10,565 nucleotides of DNA from Woeseiaceae bacterium. GTDB lineage: Bacteria; Pseudomonadota; Gammaproteobacteria; Steroidobacterales; Woeseiaceae. The stretch covers positions 1 through 10,565 of the forward strand of contig WTCH01000097.1 in the NCBI GenBank assembly GCA_013138675.1, read 5' to 3'. Numbering within the stretch: position 1 is the stretch's first letter; every line of letters starts with the position of its first letter. Position numbers and translations under genes: made by a program. Below the pieces are notes generated by a model that ran no database searches, was not told where the DNA came from, and worked only from the letters and a program-made list of their open reading frames with translations. Below are positions 7,426 to 10,565 of this stretch, piece after piece.

Positions 7426-7988
7426 AGCGGCCTTCCTTTTTTCACGGCGTGCTCGTCGCCGCGGTACTTGGCTTTTTTGCCAGTGCAGTCGTTGCCGCGC
7501 TGACGCCCTTCGTTGGCTTAAGCGCTGTTGTTCGCCTGGTGATTCCCGCACTGGGATTCGCCTATCTCCTGTATCTCTTCAGCCGCAGCGAAGAGCGAGT
7601 AGGACGAGTGGCCACGCTTTCCCTCTGGAGCGCGCTGGCTGCCGTCGCCTGGTGGGCGGCTCCGCCGTTGCCACTGTATTTGCTGATCCACGTCGGTGCC
7701 GTCTGGCTCGTGCGCTCCCTGTATTTCTATTCGGGCGTAATGCCGGCGATGCTGGATCTGGGCCTCAGCGCTTTGAGCATTTCCGCCACGGTCTGGGCGA
7801 TCACGCGATCGGGCAGCGTGTTTCTTGCCACTTGGTGCTTTTTCCTGGTGCAGGCCCTGTTTGTCACCATCCCGCCAGCAATAAAGCGCAAGCGGAATGC
7901 ACAACGGAACACGGCAGCCGAAAGCGAAAATTTTGAGCATGCAAGGCGCCAGGCCGATCAGGCATTGCGTCAGTTGTTTACCCAATAA
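7422..7988 (+). CDS. Polytopic membrane protein of unknown function, PspA partner by context
   Basis: A 188-residue integral membrane protein that I do not recognise as a named family. Hydrophobic segments near residues 8-28, 33-53, 63-80, 84-103, 109-128 and 132-152 give about six helices. A basic segment KRKR (155-158) follows the last one and places the tail in the cytoplasm by the positive-inside rule. The tail (about 166-188) is highly charged and could form an amphipathic helix, a plausible contact for the cytoplasmic PspA-like protein. The start is fixed by AGGAG and by the ATGA overlap with the upstream gene. The vWA gene begins 36 bases after its stop. In other Psp systems small membrane proteins such as PspB, PspC or LiaI dock PspA at the membrane; a similar role here is inferred only from context, as no PspC or LiaI sequence signature is visible. 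Confidence 0.85.
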   Translation: MKRPSFFHGVLVAAVLGFFASAVVAALTPFVGLSAVVRLVIPALGFAYLLYLFSRSEERVGRVATLSLWSALAAVAWWAAPPLPLYLLIHVGAVWLVRSLYFYSGVMPAMLDLGLSALSISATVWAITRSGSVFLATWCFFLVQALFVTIPPAIKRKRNAQRNTAAESENFEHARRQADQALRQLFTQ

Positions 7989-8010
7989 CATTTCCCCCCT
8001 GAACATTGAA

Positions 8011-8016
8011 AGAGGA
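8011..8016 (+). promoter_or_regulatory. Ribosome binding site of the vWA gene
   Basis: AGAGGA lies 8 bases before the ATG at 8025 in the 36-base gap after the membrane-protein gene. It supports this start and independent initiation within the shared transcript. Confidence 0.65.
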
Positions 8017-8024
8017 CTTAAATC

Positions 8025-9215
8025 ATGAATACCAAACTACTGGGCATTGCCCTTTTCGGAATTACTCTGGCCGCAATCGTGTATTACCCGCAACTCTCGG
8101 CCAAGACCATCCAGGTTGATCCGCTGATCGGCCATCACATTACAGCTAACGAGAATCCGAAGGTCGACGTCGTGTTCGTTTTGGATACGACCGGCAGCAT
8201 GGGTGGTCTCATCCAGACAGCGAAAGAGAAAATCTGGTCGATCGCAACAACCATGGCTTCGGCGCAACAAACGCCGGAGATTCGTATCGGGCTGGTCGCA
8301 TACCGTGACCACGGCGACTCGTACGTAACCAAAGTCGTCGATTTGTCTGACGATCTCGATTCCGTTTACGCAACGCTAATGGATTTCGAGGCGGACGGTG
8401 GCGGCGATACGCCTGAGAGTGTCAACAAAGCACTTTATGACGCGGTACATAACATGTCCTGGAGTCAGCAAGACCAGGCCTACCAGGTGATCTTCCTTGT
8501 TGGTGATGCGCCGCCGCACATGGACTATAACGAGGTGCGCTACCCGGAAATCGTCGCATCTGCTTTGGACAAAGGCATCGTCATTAACACAATCCAGTGC
8601 GGTGATATTGCGTCAGCAATTGACCCCTGGACGCAGATTGCGAGTCTCGGCGACGGCAACTTTTTCCAGGTAGAGCAGGCCGGTGGTGCTGTGGCATACA
8701 CCACGCCCTTTGACGAAGATATCGCTGTATTATCGGCGCAACTTGATGACACGCGACTCTACTACGGCACTGAGGAAGAAAAGGAGAAGATGCGTGGAAA
8801 AGTGGCCGCGACCGACAAGCTGCATGAAGGTGCATCGTTCGCTTCACGTGCACGTCGGGGTGTCTTCAACGCGTCTGCTGGTGGCCGGACCAACCTCCTC
8901 GGCGAGAATGAACTGGTCGCCGCAGTCGCGAGCGGCACCGTGGATCTGAGCAAACTCGAAGAAGATGCGTTGCCTGCGGCGCTCAAGCCGATGGCTCCTG
9001 CGGAGCAGAAGGCCTTTGTTGCTGAACTTGCCGAGGAACGGGCGGACCTGCAACGACAGATTCGGGAACTATCGCAAGACCGTGATGGTTATCTTGCCAA
9101 GAAAGTCGACGAAGCCGGCGGACTGGCAGATTCACTGGATCAGAAGCTTTACGACGCAGTCAAAGAACAGGCAGGCGAAGCCGGTCTCGAGTATGAAGAC
9201 GGTCCTGCGTACTAA
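8025..9215 (+). CDS. von Willebrand factor A domain protein, membrane-anchored or exported
   Basis: A 396-residue protein with an N-terminal hydrophobic segment (about residues 4-22) that could be an anchor or a signal peptide, placing the rest outside the cytoplasm. The vWA domain (about 47-235) opens with VVFVLDTTGSMGG. Its metal-ion-dependent adhesion site is seen as D54-x-T56-x-S58 (Thr replacing the first Ser of DxSxS), T129 in GGGDTPE and D161 in LVGDAPPH, so metal-dependent ligand binding looks intact. The RIGLVAYRDHGD segment resembles vWA domains of the VwkA type, but no kinase domain follows. The C-terminal part (about 245-396) is charged, with a likely coiled coil near 327-355 and an acidic end; I recognise no domain there. 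It is the last gene of the PspA-like operon and is followed by a terminator. It probably scaffolds or senses a partner at the membrane; the partner is unknown. Confidence 0.9.
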   Translation: MNTKLLGIALFGITLAAIVYYPQLSAKTIQVDPLIGHHITANENPKVDVVFVLDTTGSMGGLIQTAKEKIWSIATTMASAQQTPEIRIGLVAYRDHGDSYVTKVVDLSDDLDSVYATLMDFEADGGGDTPESVNKALYDAVHNMSWSQQDQAYQVIFLVGDAPPHMDYNEVRYPEIVASALDKGIVINTIQCGDIASAIDPWTQIASLGDGNFFQVEQAGGAVAYTTPFDEDIAVLSAQLDDTRLYYGTEEEKEKMRGKVAATDKLHEGASFASRARRGVFNASAGGRTNLLGENELVAAVASGTVDLSKLEEDALPAALKPMAPAEQKAFVAELAEERADLQRQIRELSQDRDGYLAKKVDEAGGLADSLDQKLYDAVKEQAGEAGLEYEDGPAY

Positions 9216-9260
9216 AGAATGGTGGCCGGGGGCCGACTGATCGGCACGGCTGCAGATACG

Positions 9261-9287
9261 ACAACGCCCCTTTCCGGGGCGTTGTTT
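9261..9287 (+). terminator. Intrinsic terminator of the PspA-TM-vWA operon
   Basis: A perfect 10-base-pair GC-rich stem, ACAACGCCCC (9261-9270) with GGGGCGTTGT (9276-9285), closes a 5-base loop TTTCC and runs into a short T run. It lies 45 bases after the vWA stop. The T run is on the plus strand only, so it mainly ends plus-strand transcription between two convergent genes. Confidence 0.85.
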
Positions 9288-9306
9288 AATCTGGCGGGCA
9301 GGAACA

Positions 9307-9951
9307 TCACTTTTCGATCAGGCCACCGCGGAGCAGTTGCGTGACGATCGCGCCCGCCTCCTCGACATAGATCGAATAATTTGGTCCCTTGTCAAACGCT
9401 TCTAGAATTTTGGAATTCGACTCCATCGCCCAGACAACGTCCTCGGCTTGCACAGAATACAGCTGTGTCGCCAGGGATAATTTGTGCTCGTAATCCACTG
9501 CTTGCGGCGCTACGTATTCCGTCAGTTCGACGGAAAACACATTGTAGTAATAGGTTGGTCGAATATTGTGAGTGGCCTGCGGGTTCATATCTACGACCGT
9601 GCCTGTCGTCTGCAATGCCGCGAACTGGGTCACCAATACGGCATCGGCGCCGATCTCGTCGACCATCGCTTGAAACGTTTGCCGGGTTACCGGCACCTTG
9701 GTGTCCATCATCGAGGTGCTTCTTACGGCGTGGGTGCCGCGATCGGCGAGCTTTTTCACGACTTCGGTTTCCAGGTAGCGGCGCGAATCGAACGAACTGG
9801 CCAGGAAAATCACCAGCACGTTTTTGTACGGCGCGTCCGCAGCCGCCGAGAGCTTTTGCGTCTCCGTCACCTGCCGCGTCGTACCACAGGAGCTCAGGAC
9901 CAAACTCGCACCAAGAATACAAATGGCCTTTCGCCAGGAAATAGCGGACAT
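9307..9951 (-). CDS. Putative outer-membrane lipoprotein, unknown function
   Basis: A 214-residue lipoprotein. The signal peptide (1-21) has basic residues R7 and K8, a hydrophobic core and the lipobox LSSC with C22 as the lipidated residue. Gly at +2, rather than Asp, favours sorting to the outer membrane. After a short linker, the mature part has a regular alpha/beta pattern: a strand NVLVIFL (44-50), a helix with YLETEVVKKLADRG (59-72), another strand ADAVLVTQF (102-110), and a Tyr-rich NIRPTYYYNVFSVEL (129-143). This recalls small periplasmic lipoproteins with a TolB-N or LpoB-like fold, but that is a guess from pattern and I cannot name the family. ATG 9951 was chosen because it begins the signal peptide and has AGGTG 8 bases upstream; the open frame runs back to 10089 but would bury the signal. 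It diverges from the AmpG-like transporter. Confidence 0.82.
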   Translation of the reverse strand: MSAISWRKAICILGASLVLSSCGTTRQVTETQKLSAAADAPYKNVLVIFLASSFDSRRYLETEVVKKLADRGTHAVRSTSMMDTKVPVTRQTFQAMVDEIGADAVLVTQFAALQTTGTVVDMNPQATHNIRPTYYYNVFSVELTEYVAPQAVDYEHKLSLATQLYSVQAEDVVWAMESNSKILEAFDKGPNYSIYVEEAGAIVTQLLRGGLIEK

Positions 9952-10092
9952 CACATCGACACCTGTAATTGAGTGAAACTGACATCGCATGATGAAGTTT
10001 ATTGGTCGCGAAAGACAGTCATTAATGAGATCGAACCGCCGAAAGCCGTTACTATTAACCGAATAACAAGAAAAATAATCGGGGTTCAACGC
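9952..10092. promoter_or_regulatory. Divergent intergenic region, lipoprotein / AmpG-like transporter
   Basis: A 141-base AT-richer gap that must contain the start signals of both flanking genes. No -35/-10 pair stands out on either strand. A short inverted repeat GTTA-N4-TAAC occurs at 10048-10059 and another TAAC follows at 10064-10067. It is too short to call an operator. Little else can be supported. Confidence 0.35.
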
Positions 10093-10565
10093 ATGGCAGA
10101 CTCTCTTACCCTCGCGAACAACACGCGAGTACGTTACGCCACGGGCGCCATCATGTACTTCGCCCAGGGCATTCCGCAGGGTCTGCTGTCAATTGCCATA
10201 CCCGTGTGGCTGGTCAGTCAGGGCGTCAGCGCCGGGCAAATCGGTTCTTATCTCGCCGTCATCGTATTGCCCTGGGCGTTCAAGCTGGTCACGGGCCCAT
10301 TGATGGACCGCTACGAGTTTCTTCCGATGGGAAGGCGCAGGCCCTGGGTCATTGGCGCGCAACTCGGCCTGTCGCTCTCATTGCTGGCGCTTATGTTCGT
10401 CGAGCGCCCCGCCGAACAGATCGGTCTCCTGATGTTGATCGGCGTGCTGATAAACATTTTTGCGGCGACCCAGGACGTCGCCGTTGACGGTATGTCGATA
10501 GACCTGACGCCAGTCAGGGAGCAAGGCCGCCTGAATGCCTTTATGAGCTTCGGCAAGACTATCGG
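10093..10565 (+). CDS. AmpG/PAT-family MFS transporter, partial (C-terminus beyond right edge)
   Basis: The first 157 residues of an MFS permease of the AmpG/acetyl-CoA-transporter-like group. Family marks visible are FAQGIPQGLL (23-32), LPWAFKLVTGPLMDRY (59-74), the basic loop GRRRPW (80-85) and ATQDVAVDG (125-133). These line up by eye with E. coli AmpG segments such as FASGLP, SPLMDRY, GRRRGW and ASQDIVFD. AmpG imports anhydro-muropeptides for cell-wall recycling, but many relatives in this group have unknown substrates, so the symbol is withheld. Four hydrophobic segments are covered before the cut (about 17-41, 47-69, 85-103 and 109-127). The ATG at 10093 has only a weak GGGG Shine-Dalgarno 8 bases upstream. 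It diverges from the lipoprotein gene, and promoter sharing is possible. Confidence 0.88.
   Translation, partial: MADSLTLANNTRVRYATGAIMYFAQGIPQGLLSIAIPVWLVSQGVSAGQIGSYLAVIVLPWAFKLVTGPLMDRYEFLPMGRRRPWVIGAQLGLSLSLLALMFVERPAEQIGLLMLIGVLINIFAATQDVAVDGMSIDLTPVREQGRLNAFMSFGKTI

Noticed and set aside
7415..7936. A 173-residue plus-strand open frame starting just before the membrane-protein gene.
   Set aside because: It is Arg/Cys-rich and low in sense. The frame from 7422 has a ribosome binding site, the ATGA overlap and six hydrophobic helices.
10048..10059. A short inverted repeat GTTA-N4-TAAC upstream of the AmpG-like gene.
   Set aside because: Four-base arms in AT-rich DNA are expected by chance, so it is not called an operator.
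9952..10089. A longer N-terminus for the lipoprotein back to 10089.
   Set aside because: It would place the signal peptide and lipobox 46 residues into the protein, where they could not work.
1..10565. CRISPR arrays, insertion sequences, tRNA or rRNA genes, phage or defence genes.
   Set aside because: Reading through the window found no repeat-spacer array, terminal inverted repeats, transposase motif or RNA gene; the genes are ordinary chromosomal types with similar codon use.

Overview
The window looks like chromosomal DNA of a Gram-negative bacterium, most likely a gammaproteobacterium with moderate to slightly high GC. This rests on an outer-membrane-type lipoprotein, periplasmic hydrolases, an AmpG-like transporter, an OmpR/PhoB-type two-component pair and a PspA-family protein. 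The taxon is inferred from gene content and is not proven. Both ends cut through transporter genes. No tRNA, rRNA, CRISPR array, insertion sequence or phage gene is visible, and coding density is high: the longest gap between genes is 167 bases.

Minus-strand block (6703 down to 1). Five genes run in one direction with gaps of 3, 27, 10 and 28 bases, which suggests one operon. In order of transcription they are an OmpR/PhoB-type response regulator, a histidine kinase with a very large extracytoplasmic domain, an exported YtcJ-type amidohydrolase, a membrane-anchored M19 dipeptidase, and an MFS transporter that runs off the left edge. The real MFS frame lacks its stop inside the window. A longer-looking frame at 292-879 is only its shadow.

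Plus-strand block (6871 to 9215). Diverging from the regulator gene is a compact three-gene operon: a short PspA/IM30-like coiled-coil protein, a polytopic membrane protein (ATGA overlap), and a membrane-anchored or exported von Willebrand factor A (vWA) domain protein. It ends in a clear intrinsic terminator at 9261-9287. The 167-base divergent control region carries a perfect 11-base-period direct repeat, TGTAA-N6-TGTAA, which is the geometry expected for a PhoB/OmpR-family operator (it also resembles a Cpx box).

Right end. A lipoprotein of unknown function (minus strand) diverges from an AmpG/PAT-family MFS transporter cut by the right edge.

Working model (inference): the kinase senses an envelope or extracellular condition, and the regulator binds the repeat to control its own operon, the PspA-TM-vWA operon, or both. 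The first would add periplasmic amide/dipeptide hydrolysis and uptake; the second would add a membrane-protective module. The PspA-TM-vWA unit divergent from this unusual two-component system is the most interesting candidate for an undescribed system here.
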